The position numbers were made by a program, and so were the translations under genes. A stretch of DNA of 9,711 nucleotides from Candidatus Gastranaerophilales bacterium (GTDB lineage Bacteria > Cyanobacteriota > Vampirovibrionia > Gastranaerophilales > Gastranaerophilaceae): the NCBI GenBank assembly GCA_900752845.1, contig CAADWU010000050.1, positions 1-9,711 on the forward strand, written 5' to 3'. Below, piece after piece: positions 1-7,425 of this stretch. The first letter of the stretch is position 1. The number at the start of each line of letters is the position of its first letter. A model generated the notes under the pieces. The model ran no database searches. It saw only the letters and a program-made list of their open reading frames with translations, and was not told the DNA's origin.

Positions 1-62
1 ATGTTTTTATGAAAAATTAATACATCAAATTAAAATTTAATAAAAACTTTATGTTTGGTCAC

Positions 63-91
63 TGGCAAAATAAATTATTTTGAGCTATTAT
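63..91 (+). promoter_or_regulatory. Possible nadB promoter (weak)
   Basis: The 122-nt leader before nadB is AT-rich. A TATTAT box at 86-91 (5 of 6 matches to TATAAT) lies 17 nt after TGGCAA at 63-68 (3 of 6 matches to TTGACA), which would give a leader of about 25 nt. A second pair, TTGAGC (80-85) and TATACA (104-109), would place the transcription start downstream of the ribosome binding site, so it is less likely. No hairpin or riboswitch-like fold is obvious. The nadB SD-like AAGG lies at 111-114, 8 nt before the ATG. Confidence 0.3.
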
Positions 92-122
92 GTGAATGGT
101 AAATATACATAAGGTATAAATT

Positions 123-1742
123 ATGAAATATTCGAAATATTCTACAGTAATTATAGGAAGCGGGATTGCAGGCTTATATGCAGCTTTAAAAATCGAACAG
201 CAGGTCAATCTTGCTGACGGAATTCTTTTAATTACTAAATCTAAATTGGGAGAAAGTAACTCCAGATACGCTCAAGGCGGTATGGTCGGAGTTATGAAAG
301 AAAATAAATCAGATTCAACTGCTTCGCACATATCTGATACTATTAAGGCAGGAGCAGGGCTGAGCGAATTTAATACAGTTAAATATATTTCAGAACATTC
401 TGATGCTGTAATAAAAGATTTGCTTAAATTTGGTGTCGAGTTTGACAGAGATGAAAATAACGAACTATGTTTTACCAAAGAAGCAGCACACAGCGTAAGA
501 AGAATTCTTCACTCAGGCGGAGATGCTACAGGCAAAATGATTGAACAGGCTCTTTGCAAAAAAGTCAGTGAAAATTCAAATATAGATGTTTACGAACAGA
601 CAGATGCTGTCGAACTTATTGTAAACTCTGATTGTGAATGTAAAGGTGTATTGGTATTTAACGATGATATCGGCGAATATGAAACAATATATTCACCGGC
701 CGTAATTCTTGCAACAGGCGGATTGGGACAGCTTTACAAATACACTACCAACCCGGCAGGGGCTACAGGCGACGGTCTTGCTTTGGCTTATAATGCCGGA
801 GCAGTTATGCAGGATATGGAATTTGTTCAGTTCCACCCTACAGCACTCGCCATTGACGGTGAAGAAAACAGATTTTTAATCAGTGAAGCTGTAAGAGGCG
901 AAGGAGCTAAACTTTGTGACGGAGACGGTGTCGAATTTATGCATAAATATGATGCAAAAAAAGAACTGGCACCTCGTGACATTGTAACCAGAGCCAACTT
1001 TAATGAAATGATGGAAAATAACGTTGATAATGTATATTTAAACGCTACTTGTATTGATGAGAAAAAACTTGCAAAACGTTTTCCTAATATTTCAAGAAAA
1101 TGTCTTGAAAACGGTATTGATATTGCTCATGATTTTATTCCTGTAGCTCCTGCTGCACACTATTTCATGGGCGGTGTTAAAACAAATTTGAGAGGTGAAA
1201 CTTCAATTAAAGGTTTGTTTGCAATCGGCGAAGTCGCATCAACAGGACTTCATGGCGGTAACAGACTTGCAAGCAATTCACTTTTAGAATGTGTTGTTTG
1301 TGCATTCTCGGCAGCAGAATATTTAAAATCAATTGAATTAAAAACACCAAAACAAATTGATGAAGATATTAAGTTAATCCTTGATAAATATTCTGATGAA
1401 GATGTAGTACTTGATGAACTTGATATTCCCGCTTTAAAGAAAAAACTTCAGGATATTATGTGGGATTATGTAGGGATTTTGAGAAGTGAAGAAACTTTGA
1501 TGACTGCGTTAGAAAAATTAGACGATTTAAAACGTGAATTTCCAAGAACAGATAAATGTGCAAGCCGGGATGAATATGAATTTAAAAATATGCTTACGGT
1601 TGCAATTCTGATTGCTCATTCTGCCTTGCAGCGCAAAGAATCAAGAGGAGCACATTACAGATTGGATTATTTGGAAACTCATGAAGAATGTATTCACAGC
1701 TGTATAACTAAAAAAGAAGGAGAACTCAGCTTTGTTAAGTAA
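123..1742 (+). CDS. nadB: L-aspartate oxidase NadB
   Basis: NadB is a cytoplasmic FAD enzyme that oxidises L-aspartate to iminoaspartate, the first step of de novo NAD synthesis; NadA then makes quinolinate. The 539 aa match the usual length (about 540). The N-terminus has the dinucleotide-binding GxGxxG at residues 12-17 (GSGIAG), followed by SNSRYAQGG (45-53). The substrate and flavin regions include QFHPTAL (236-242), APRDIVTR (283-290) with the conserved Arg, AAHYFMGG (344-351) with the conserved His, and the FAD-contacting stretch 366-389 (IGE, GLHGGNRLASNS). The remainder is the helical C-terminal domain, with the conserved SRGAHYR near the end. The HPT and AHYFMGG signatures separate it from random flavoproteins; fumarate reductase/succinate dehydrogenase flavoproteins are homologous, but the nadC partner settles the call. 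It overlaps nadC by 11 nt. nadA is absent from this window. Confidence 0.97.
   Translation: MKYSKYSTVIIGSGIAGLYAALKIEQQVNLADGILLITKSKLGESNSRYAQGGMVGVMKENKSDSTASHISDTIKAGAGLSEFNTVKYISEHSDAVIKDLLKFGVEFDRDENNELCFTKEAAHSVRRILHSGGDATGKMIEQALCKKVSENSNIDVYEQTDAVELIVNSDCECKGVLVFNDDIGEYETIYSPAVILATGGLGQLYKYTTNPAGATGDGLALAYNAGAVMQDMEFVQFHPTALAIDGEENRFLISEAVRGEGAKLCDGDGVEFMHKYDAKKELAPRDIVTRANFNEMMENNVDNVYLNATCIDEKKLAKRFPNISRKCLENGIDIAHDFIPVAPAAHYFMGGVKTNLRGETSIKGLFAIGEVASTGLHGGNRLASNSLLECVVCAFSAAEYLKSIELKTPKQIDEDIKLILDKYSDEDVVLDELDIPALKKKLQDIMWDYVGILRSEETLMTALEKLDDLKREFPRTDKCASRDEYEFKNMLTVAILIAHSALQRKESRGAHYRLDYLETHEECIHSCITKKEGELSFVK
1717..1734 (+). promoter_or_regulatory. RBS and TTG start of nadC
   Basis: AAGGAG (1717-1722) inside the end of nadB lies 9 nt before a TTG at 1732. 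The next in-frame ATG (1768) would remove the first 12 residues, including a segment of the N-terminal helix normally present in NadC, and it has no comparable SD. This supports the TTG start and translational coupling to nadB. Confidence 0.75.
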
Positions 1743-2562
1743 GTTTTTTATTGAAGATCATGTAAAAATGGCATTGGAAGAAGATATCGGTTTTGGTGAT
1801 ATTACAACAGAAAATTTGGCATCTGAAGAAGACTTTTTGTCAGGTGAATTAAATACAAGAAGTGAAGGTGTTCTTTGCGGATGTGAAGTGTTTAAGACAG
1901 TTTTTAAAATTCTTTCTGATGATATTAAAATAAAATTTTATTTTAAAGATGGCGATAGAATAAAAAAAGGCGATAAAATCGCTGATATTTCAGGTCCTGC
2001 TAAATATCTTTTAATGGGCGAAAGGGTTTCATTAAACTATATCCAGAGAATGTCCGGTATAGCAACCGAAACCGCAAAATATCAGGATGCAATTGCTCCT
2101 TATAGTGCAAAAATAGTCGATACAAGAAAAACAACTCCAAATTTCAGAGCATTTGAAAAATATTCCGTTAAAACAGGCGGCGGTGCTTTACACAGATTTA
2201 ACCTTGCAGATTGTGCAATGATAAAAGATAATCATATAAGACTTGCAGGTTCAATCACAAATGCTGTTACTAAATTAAGAGAAAATATATCTCATGCTCA
2301 TAAAATTGAAGTGGAATGTGATACGTTAGAACAGGTTAAAGAAGCTGTTGAAGTTAAAGCTGATATTATTATGCTTGATAACATGCCTGTAGAAAATATG
2401 AAAAAGGCAGTAGAAATAATTAATCATTCTGCCGTTGTTGAAGCAAGCGGAAATGTAAACCTTGAAACCGTTAATGAAATTGCATCTACAGGGGTAGATA
2501 TTATCTCATCAAGCGCTATTGTAGCAAAAGCTCCTACTTTAGATTTGGGACTTGATATATAG
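1732..2562 (+). CDS. nadC: Nicotinate-nucleotide pyrophosphorylase (quinolinate phosphoribosyltransferase) NadC
   Basis: NadC condenses quinolinate with PRPP, releasing CO2 and pyrophosphate, to give nicotinate mononucleotide, the entry point to NAD. The 276 aa fit the family. Visible signatures, in order, are EDIGFGDITT (17-26), the helix LNYIQRMSGIAT (101-112), DTRKTTP (130-136), KTGGG..HR (147-155), MIKDNH (163-168), EVE (193-195), IMLDN (213-217), EASGN (237-241) and ISSS (258-261) at the phosphate-binding end of the barrel. Two positions differ from the commonest forms: Leu replaces Asn before the HR pair (ALHR), and the last phosphate loop reads SSS where many homologues read SVG or SLG. 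Neither suggests loss of function. The gene starts with TTG inside nadB and ends just before a strong terminator, so nadBC is a two-gene operon. Confidence 0.96.
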   Translation: MLSKFFIEDHVKMALEEDIGFGDITTENLASEEDFLSGELNTRSEGVLCGCEVFKTVFKILSDDIKIKFYFKDGDRIKKGDKIADISGPAKYLLMGERVSLNYIQRMSGIATETAKYQDAIAPYSAKIVDTRKTTPNFRAFEKYSVKTGGGALHRFNLADCAMIKDNHIRLAGSITNAVTKLRENISHAHKIEVECDTLEQVKEAVEVKADIIMLDNMPVENMKKAVEIINHSAVVEASGNVNLETVNEIASTGVDIISSSAIVAKAPTLDLGLDI

Positions 2563-2587
2563 ATAGTGTATACTCGACACCAATTGT

Positions 2588-2629
2588 TAAGAGCCTGAAA
2601 TTCTAAAATTTTAGGCTCTTATTATATTT
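2588..2629 (+). terminator. Rho-independent terminator after nadBC
   Basis: TAAGAGCCTGAAATT (2588-2602) pairs with AATTTTAGGCTCTTA (2607-2621) around a 4-nt loop, giving a 15-bp stem with one G-U pair. The following tail (TTATATTT) is T-rich but interrupted. It lies 25 nt after the nadC stop and marks the operon end. Confidence 0.8.
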
Positions 2630-2672
2630 GCGTTATTATTATAAAAATAATTGTAAACTTTCTTAAAATACA

Positions 2673-2703
2673 TGGCAAAAATTTTTTTCATTTGTTTTAA
2701 AAT
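2673..2703 (+). promoter_or_regulatory. Possible promoter of the paralog pair (weak)
   Basis: TAAAAT at 2698-2703 matches TATAAT at 5 of 6 positions and would give a leader of about 28 nt before the ATG at 2738. The best -35 is poor: TGGCAA at 2673-2678 with a 19-nt spacer. Because the nadBC terminator lies just upstream, some promoter must exist between 2630 and 2737, but its position is uncertain. Confidence 0.3.
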
Positions 2704-2737
2704 AAACGTAGAAGACATTTAATTATTTGGTGAAAAA

Positions 2738-3607
2738 ATGAAAGTAAATTCTTTACAACGTGATATGTCCCTTAAGCAGGGAAGTTTAACGCTCCATTCG
2801 GAACCTAAGAACTTCAGAGAGAAGAATAGCGCGGGCGTGTATAAAAACAATGACAATAGAGGATATAATGCAGCATATAGCGGCAGTTTTACGGGTAAGA
2901 GTGAAGCTGCCGCTACTGCTTTAAAGAAGGGCGGAATTCTTACCAAAAATTGGTTCAGTAGTTTTCTTTCTTACTGTTATAACCATAATATTTCAACAAG
3001 TGCATTGATTGCCTTAGGCTTGGCAGGTGTTTTAAGACCTGCAACAATAATGGCACTCCCCGGTAAAAAGGATAAAGAAGATAAAATTTATGCATCAGGT
3101 CACTCAATGGCATCAGGGATTATCGGTTTTGTAGCCTCAACAATTATAACAAGTCCTTTTGATGAGTCTATTAAAAAAGTTTTTGGTGACCCTGAAAAAT
3201 ATAAGAGCAAAAAATTGACCAAAATGCTTAGAATTGAAAAAGCTTTAGAACAAAGAGCATCGTTAAAGAATGCAGCAGGCGAAATTATTAATACTAAATC
3301 TAAGCAGTTATTAAAAAATATCGGAAAACACAAAGGTGCAATGGAAACTCTTGTTAAAAACGTTCCGGACTGGATTATTGCAGTACCGAGAGCAACATTA
3401 ACAATTGCTTTAATTCCTCCAATTCTTAAATACGTTTTCGGTGTTGAAAAGAAAAAGAAACCTGAAAATACAGAACAAAAAAATATGAATGCGGTTAATA
3501 CCCTTGCCGCTAATACAAATAATACAGATAACAATAATGTGGAAACGCCTAAAATGGATTTTATAGAAAAACCTGCTTTTCAGCAATTCAAAGGAGGTGT
3601 TAAATAA
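2738..3607 (+). CDS. Hypothetical membrane protein, first of a tandem paralogous pair
   Basis: I do not recognise a named family. The 289-aa protein starts with a polar, Asn/Ser/Lys-rich region with no classical signal peptide and a SFTGK motif at 50-54. It then has three hydrophobic stretches at about 86-108, 120-140 and 211-234, separated by a basic, helical linker (about 150-205, many Lys). The C-terminal tail is again polar and Asn-rich (240-270) and ends in FKGG. The Arg-Ala-Thr and Ile-Pro-Pro of the last hydrophobic stretch make it less than a perfect membrane helix, so these segments might be amphipathic or re-entrant. The start has only a weak SD (GGTGA, 2729-2733). A perfect AAGGAGGT at the 3' end serves the next gene, whose ATG overlaps this stop (TAATG). 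The order of hydrophobic segments and the V-STI...D-S-K block resemble the downstream gene. Such FTG-bearing proteins appear lineage-typical; function unknown. Confidence 0.8.
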   Translation: MKVNSLQRDMSLKQGSLTLHSEPKNFREKNSAGVYKNNDNRGYNAAYSGSFTGKSEAAATALKKGGILTKNWFSSFLSYCYNHNISTSALIALGLAGVLRPATIMALPGKKDKEDKIYASGHSMASGIIGFVASTIITSPFDESIKKVFGDPEKYKSKKLTKMLRIEKALEQRASLKNAAGEIINTKSKQLLKNIGKHKGAMETLVKNVPDWIIAVPRATLTIALIPPILKYVFGVEKKKKPENTEQKNMNAVNTLAANTNNTDNNNVETPKMDFIEKPAFQQFKGGVK

Positions 3608-4473
3608 TGAACGTAACATTAAACACAAACACCTTCAATAATAACAGATATTATAATCAAAACAATAATGCAGCCAAACAGCATTTTACTGCTAATCCGT
3701 CAGCAAGGGTAGCTGATGCGGCGGAAGAAGTTCTGAAAAAAGCTGCAAGCGAAGAATCAAGTTTGTTCGAACCATTCTTAAGATATTATGATAAATTTAC
3801 TGATAAAATAGCTGAAAAATTTACATCAAAAGTTATTGACAGCAAACCTACTTTTTGGATGGCAGACAAACTTAAAAACAGCGATAACCTGTTCCAACAC
3901 TGTCTGACTACAGGTTCTGTGATAACAAGCGGACTTTATATGCAAAAAACATTATCAAATGATAAGCTTGATAAAGACAGAAAACGTACACTGGCAGTAA
4001 ACCAAGGCTTAACCTTTGTTGTTTCCACAATCGGTGCTTATACGCTTGATAAGTCATTGAAAAATTGGTGGGAAAACGTTACTGCCAGATATGCAGGCTA
4101 TCAGTTAGGCGATGAAAAGTTTGCGGAAAACTTTAAAAATGCTAATATTAAAATTGCGGAAGATAATAAAACTATAAAAGCTGCCGCTAAGAAAAAAGGT
4201 GTTAAACCGGAATTAAAATCACTTCTGAAAGTTGAAAAAGAAGTAAAGAAACATGATTACTATAAATCTTTGGAAGCTATCGGCGGCGATATGAAAGAAG
4301 CTAAAGCATTTATGGGTAAAATAAAAGGTATGGGAATGCTTAGATCAATGATAGTATTCGCTCTTGTTTACCGTTATATCGTTCCTGTAGCTGTTACAAA
4401 ACCGGCAAATATTCTTTGTGAAAAATACCTTGCACATAAAAAAGCAAAAAACGATAATCAAGTAAAATCTTAA
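3607..4473 (+). CDS. Hypothetical membrane protein, second of a tandem paralogous pair
   Basis: This 288-aa protein has no family I can name. The N-terminus (1-30) is strongly Asn-rich and carries HFTAN (26-30), a likely variant of the FTG motif in the upstream protein. A helical charged region follows (35-95), then hydrophobic stretches at about 97-112, 128-147 and 244-264. A long Lys-rich helical linker lies between the second and third (about 165-240), and the tail is basic. The block VVSTIGAYTLDKSLK (138-152) aligns with VASTIITSPFDESIKK (132-147) of the preceding protein, and the last hydrophobic region falls at the same relative place, so the two look like diverged duplicates of nearly equal length. 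The start is secure: AAGGAGGT (3591-3598) lies 8 nt before the ATG, which overlaps the upstream stop by 1 nt. The pair probably acts together, perhaps as a heteromer in the inner membrane; this is inference. Confidence 0.8.
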   Translation: MNVTLNTNTFNNNRYYNQNNNAAKQHFTANPSARVADAAEEVLKKAASEESSLFEPFLRYYDKFTDKIAEKFTSKVIDSKPTFWMADKLKNSDNLFQHCLTTGSVITSGLYMQKTLSNDKLDKDRKRTLAVNQGLTFVVSTIGAYTLDKSLKNWWENVTARYAGYQLGDEKFAENFKNANIKIAEDNKTIKAAAKKKGVKPELKSLLKVEKEVKKHDYYKSLEAIGGDMKEAKAFMGKIKGMGMLRSMIVFALVYRYIVPVAVTKPANILCEKYLAHKKAKNDNQVKS

Positions 4474-4519
4474 ATTTACATAAACTGTTGCTAAATATGT
4501 AGTAGATTTTTGAATTCGC

Positions 4520-4548
4520 TTGAAAAAAAAAGACATTTATAGTATATT
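4520..4548 (+). promoter_or_regulatory. Sigma-70-type promoter of the HEAT-queC operon
   Basis: TTGAAA (4520-4525) and TATATT (4543-4548) are separated by 17 nt; each box matches consensus at 5 of 6 positions. The predicted start near 4555 gives a leader of about 19 nt containing GGGGT (4562-4566) before the GTG start at 4574. No terminator-like hairpin is visible between 4474 and 4520, so read-through from the upstream pair is also possible. Confidence 0.7.
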
Positions 4549-4573
4549 TTGCTATATAAATGGGGTATAAACA

Positions 4574-5527
4574 GTGGAAAAAGATTACCTGGATTTAGAT
4601 TTAATAGCTAAAGAATGTAATTTGTTTGATAATTCTGACATTAACTCTGTTATCCGCAAAATTCAGGCACTTGATGAGGTGTATGAACAGGTCAATCTTG
4701 TTAAAATATACAATTACTTTTTGTCTGTTTCTAAAGAACCGGAAATTTTAATGAATGTAATTCAGTGTGCAGACAGGATTAGAGATAAATCTACTCTAAG
4801 TTATTTGCTTGATATTCTTTTAATGAAAAATTTAGATAACGATAAAGATGCTTTCATTAATGTTCGAGCAATGTGTGCTAAAGCAATAGCAAATTTGAAA
4901 GACACATCTGCAGTTACACCGCTTTTATATTGTTTAAATAACAAGGATGAAAATTATAAGGTCAGACTGGCATGTGCTGATGCCTTAGGAAGAATTGGCG
5001 ACAGATATGCCGTTGCTCCTTTGATTGAAGTTGTAAAAGATGAAGATGAGAAATCTGTTTATTTAAGAGAAACTGCTGCATCCGCTTTGGGGATGCTTGG
5101 GGATTTGCGTGCTGTAGATCCGCTTGTCAGTATTTTGGAAACTCAAAAGGGTATTTGGAATAAATTTACTTTTTTAAAAGAACGCATTATTGAGGCTTTA
5201 GGGAAATTAAGACTTGATGATGACGAGAGAGTGTTTAATGCATTGAAAAATTCGCTTGTGGATGAATCTCCGCAAATAAGAATTAATGCAATAGAAGCGA
5301 TTATGGAAAGTGAAAATCCGCATGCTATAGAAACTATCAAGACTTGTCTTATAGAAGATAAGGATTCAGAAGTTAAAAAGAATGCTTTGATTGCTCTATA
5401 TAATCTTATCGGACGAGAAATATTGGATGAAGTTGCAAATGGTTCTGATTATCCTGATTTGTTAAAAATGGAAGCCGTTTCAATGATTTCCGAATATGAA
5501 GAAGATAATGAGGATGAGAATGAGTAA
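4574..5527 (+). CDS. HEAT-repeat (PBS lyase-like) protein
   Basis: This 317-aa all-helical protein has no signal peptide and is probably cytoplasmic. Residues about 1-90 are helical without clear repeat signatures. From about 95 there are five or six HEAT units of the PBS-lyase type, each with the pattern (V/I)R..A..ALG.(I/L)GD..AV.PL. Clear copies are at 97-125, 129-157 (VRLACADALGRIGD), 164-192 (LRETAASALGMLGD), 203-232, 234-262 and 266-294. A short insert (190-203) interrupts the third and fourth. The C-terminus is very acidic (EEDNEDENE). Family knowledge: such repeats are protein-binding scaffolds, and the name comes from cyanobacterial bilin lyases, but nothing here indicates bilin chemistry. 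The GTG start follows GGGGT (4562-4566) at 7 nt. It is first in an operon and its 3' end overlaps queC by 8 nt. A specific partner cannot be named. Confidence 0.88.
   Translation: MEKDYLDLDLIAKECNLFDNSDINSVIRKIQALDEVYEQVNLVKIYNYFLSVSKEPEILMNVIQCADRIRDKSTLSYLLDILLMKNLDNDKDAFINVRAMCAKAIANLKDTSAVTPLLYCLNNKDENYKVRLACADALGRIGDRYAVAPLIEVVKDEDEKSVYLRETAASALGMLGDLRAVDPLVSILETQKGIWNKFTFLKERIIEALGKLRLDDDERVFNALKNSLVDESPQIRINAIEAIMESENPHAIETIKTCLIEDKDSEVKKNALIALYNLIGREILDEVANGSDYPDLLKMEAVSMISEYEEDNEDENE
5509..5522 (+). promoter_or_regulatory. RBS deciding the queC start
   Basis: Four in-frame ATGs occur at 5496, 5508, 5514 and 5520. TGAGGA (5509-5514) lies about 6 nt before the ATG at 5520, and the protein from there begins MSKGIILLSGGLDS, matching the usual QueC N-terminus. 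The earlier ATGs would add an atypical KKIMRMR stretch. Confidence 0.75.
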
Positions 5528-6185
5528 AGGAATTATTCTGCTTTCAGGCGGTTTGGATTCATTGGTTAGTCTTGGTTTGGGTATTAAAGAATATGGTATT
5601 TCACTGGCTTTGACATTTGACTACGGACAAAAGTCTTCAAAACAGGAAATTGAAACATCAAAAGCTATTTGTGATTATTATAATATTGAGCATAAGGTTA
5701 TAATACTTGACTGGCTCAAAGACATTACACATACATCACTTGTCAGCGATAAGGAAGTTCCTCAGGGAAATGAACTTGATAATCCGGAGCAATCGGCAAA
5801 AAATGTTTGGGTTCCAAACAGAAACGGGCTTTTTTTAAATATTGCAGGAAGTTTTGCTGACGGAGAAGATTATGATTATATAATTATCGGAGCTAACAAA
5901 GAAGAAGGGCAGACTTTCCCTGATAATACACAGGAATTTATTGACAGAATTAATGCAGGATTTAAATTTTCTACCCAAAAGCATCCGAAAGTTGTTGCGC
6001 CCTTGATAAATTCCGATAAAAATGATATAGTAAAACTGGCGTTAGATAATAATATTCCGCTTCAATATGTGAGGAGCTGTTATCAAGACGGAGAGAAGCA
6101 TTGCGGAAAATGTGAATCTTGTACAAGATTAAAAAACGCTTTAATTAATAATCATGACAAATATTTTATAAGGGAACTTTTTTGA
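5520..6185 (+). CDS. queC: 7-cyano-7-deazaguanine synthase QueC
   Basis: QueC uses ATP and ammonia to convert 7-carboxy-7-deazaguanine to preQ0, the precursor of queuosine in tRNA. The 221 aa are a normal length. Residues 9-14 (SGGLDS) are the PP-loop of the ATP-pyrophosphatase fold, TFDYGQKS (32-39) follows, and VPNRNGLFLNIA (98-109) and IIIGANKEEG (121-130) are characteristic. The zinc site is complete: C187, C195, C198 and C201 in a C-x7-C-x2-C-x2-C arrangement near the C-terminus. The start at 5520 gives an 8-nt overlap with the HEAT gene; the downstream DUF366 gene overlaps by 4 nt (TTGA). No queD, queE, queF or folE is present in the window and no preQ1 riboswitch-like sequence was seen in the operon leader. 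The product could equally feed 7-deazaguanine DNA modification, but nothing here supports that. Confidence 0.96.
   Translation: MSKGIILLSGGLDSLVSLGLGIKEYGISLALTFDYGQKSSKQEIETSKAICDYYNIEHKVIILDWLKDITHTSLVSDKEVPQGNELDNPEQSAKNVWVPNRNGLFLNIAGSFADGEDYDYIIIGANKEEGQTFPDNTQEFIDRINAGFKFSTQKHPKVVAPLINSDKNDIVKLALDNNIPLQYVRSCYQDGEKHCGKCESCTRLKNALINNHDKYFIRELF
6171..6184 (+). promoter_or_regulatory. RBS and TTG start of the DUF366 gene
   Basis: AGGGA (6171-6175), within the end of queC, is 6 nt before TTG (6182-6184), which overlaps the queC TGA. The protein from this TTG already contains the whole conserved N-terminus (YEGWQLAPHW), and the first in-frame ATG comes about 45 codons later, inside the conserved core. 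Confidence 0.75.
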
Positions 6186-6736
6186 AAACAAAATTTTTAG
6201 AACAGGAAATTAAATACGAGGGATGGCAGCTTGCACCGCATTGGATTTATAAGAATTTTAAAATTCAGGGAGATGCAGCGGTTGCTTTTATCGGAGAATG
6301 CGAAGTTAAATTGACCGAAATGGTTGATATTGAAGATGTTATTAATAATGAGCCTATTTACAGCAAGTCGATGCTTAGTTTTATTTCTGAACAATTTAAT
6401 GTCGGGCTTGTTGAAGGCGTTTTCAGGCAAAGACTTCTTATATGCACAATTAAGGAGGCTCTTGAAAAACGTGGTTTTAATATTACCAGAAACGGTGATG
6501 ACCTGTTTTTTGAAGGGAAAAAATTAACAGTTTCTATCGCAACAAAATCTATGACTTCAATATTAATTCATACAGGAATAAATATTAATTCTGAAGGAGC
6601 TCCTGTCCAAGCAAGCGGTTTGACAAGCGAAATGGGCATCACTGATATAGAAGATTTTGCTAAAGAAGTTATGACAAATTATGAACAAGAAATTGATGAT
6701 ATAATATTGGCATCAACAAAAGTTAGAGGTGTATAA
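6182..6736 (+). CDS. DUF366 family protein
   Basis: The 184-aa protein matches my memory of DUF366, a family first described in archaea and found in some bacteria, of unknown function. Conserved blocks are YEGWQLAPHWIY (12-23), GDAAVAFIGECEV (30-42) followed by MVDIED (47-52), IYSKSMLSFI (59-68), RQRLL (82-86), GDDLFFEGKKLTVSIATKS (105-123), and IHTGININSEGAPV (129-142) followed by ASGL (144-147). The many conserved polar residues (H20, E39, E46, D49, R82, R84, T121, S123, H130, E138) look more like an enzyme or ligand-binding protein than a scaffold. There is no signal peptide or membrane helix. It starts with TTG in a 4-nt overlap with queC, and its stop overlaps the next ATG (TAATG), so it is translationally coupled on both sides. 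The tight link to queC suggests a role in 7-deazaguanine or tRNA-modification metabolism; that is inference. Confidence 0.85.
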   Translation: MKTKFLEQEIKYEGWQLAPHWIYKNFKIQGDAAVAFIGECEVKLTEMVDIEDVINNEPIYSKSMLSFISEQFNVGLVEGVFRQRLLICTIKEALEKRGFNITRNGDDLFFEGKKLTVSIATKSMTSILIHTGININSEGAPVQASGLTSEMGITDIEDFAKEVMTNYEQEIDDIILASTKVRGV

Positions 6737-7416
6737 TGGAAGAAGATTCAAAAAGACCTTCACATATCAGTTATAAAGAATATCAAAAAAAAGTTACTAA
6801 AAATCCGAACGAAGGAATTATAATTTTCGTATCAGCGTTTTTTATTTTACTTTTGCTTTTTCTGGGAATAGCTAAACAGATTTCACCGGAAGTAGATGTT
6901 TCTATCGGCGATGAAGCTGCTGTTACCAACGAGGCTTTAGACAAAGCTTCTGTTGATGAAAGACTAAGACTTTTAAAAGAAGAAGATAACGGTTCTTTAA
7001 ATCCTGAAGAAAATATGTTTGCCAATGAGCTTGAAGAAAAAGTTGTTCTTCCTGAACATAAAAAAGAAGATAAAAAGGCAGATGAACTCCCGAAAGAAGA
7101 AGCTCCGATAACTTTACCCGATAAAGAAGCTGCTCCTAAACCTGCGGAAACAGCATCGCCTGCACCTAAATCTGTTCAGCCGCCAACATCTTCATTAACT
7201 GCAAAAGTCATAGTAGGCTACTATACAACTAAAGAACAGGCTGAAGTTGCAAAAGGTATTATTGCCGAATCAGGTTTAAACATTTCACCGTTTGTAAGAA
7301 ATATCGGCGGTGCTTATACAATACAAGTCGGTTCATACTCTACACGTGAAAAAGCACAGGTTATGGCCAACGAACTTTTAAGAAACAATTACCCTGCAAG
7401 AATAATTATGGAATAA
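6736..7416 (+). CDS. Single-pass membrane protein with C-terminal SPOR domain
   Basis: This 226-aa protein has a short basic cytoplasmic N-terminus (1-26), one membrane helix (about 27-46, IIIFVSAFFILLLLFLGIA), an acidic to Pro/Ala/Lys-rich linker (about 50-153) and a C-terminal SPOR domain (about 155-226). The SPOR domain shows its two related halves, VIVGYYTTKEQAEVAK and YTIQVGSYSTREKAQVMA, each followed by a strand. Family knowledge: SPOR domains bind denuded glycan strands of peptidoglycan, often at the division septum, and the N-in/C-out layout with a flexible linker fits a periplasmic SPOR domain as in FtsN/DedD-type proteins. The start follows AGAGGT (6725-6730) and overlaps the DUF366 stop by one base. 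A septal role is likely but not shown; the neighbours give no division gene. Confidence 0.9.
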   Translation: MEEDSKRPSHISYKEYQKKVTKNPNEGIIIFVSAFFILLLLFLGIAKQISPEVDVSIGDEAAVTNEALDKASVDERLRLLKEEDNGSLNPEENMFANELEEKVVLPEHKKEDKKADELPKEEAPITLPDKEAAPKPAETASPAPKSVQPPTSSLTAKVIVGYYTTKEQAEVAKGIIAESGLNISPFVRNIGGAYTIQVGSYSTREKAQVMANELLRNNYPARIIME

Positions 7417-7425
7417 TCTAAAGAA

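Noticed and set aside
1..122. Possible NAD-related riboswitch or operator upstream of nadB
   Set aside because: No hairpin, conserved aptamer-like block or clear palindrome is visible in this AT-rich leader.
63..2681. The 8-mer TGGCAAAA at 63-70 and 2673-2680, before both nadB and the first paralog gene
   Set aside because: Two occurrences of an A-rich 8-mer are weak evidence. The second half of a sigma-54 site (TTGC at the right distance) is missing in both places.
3100..3534. 144-codon open frame on the minus strand within the first hypothetical protein gene
   Set aside because: It is the reverse of a well-supported gene with its own SD-linked partner. Its hydrophobic, Phe/Leu-rich composition is what Lys/Asn-rich codons give when read backwards.
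4474..4573. Possible preQ1 riboswitch before the queC operon
   Set aside because: The leader after the predicted start is only about 19 nt and contains no hairpin followed by an A-rich pseudoknot strand, so an aptamer does not fit.
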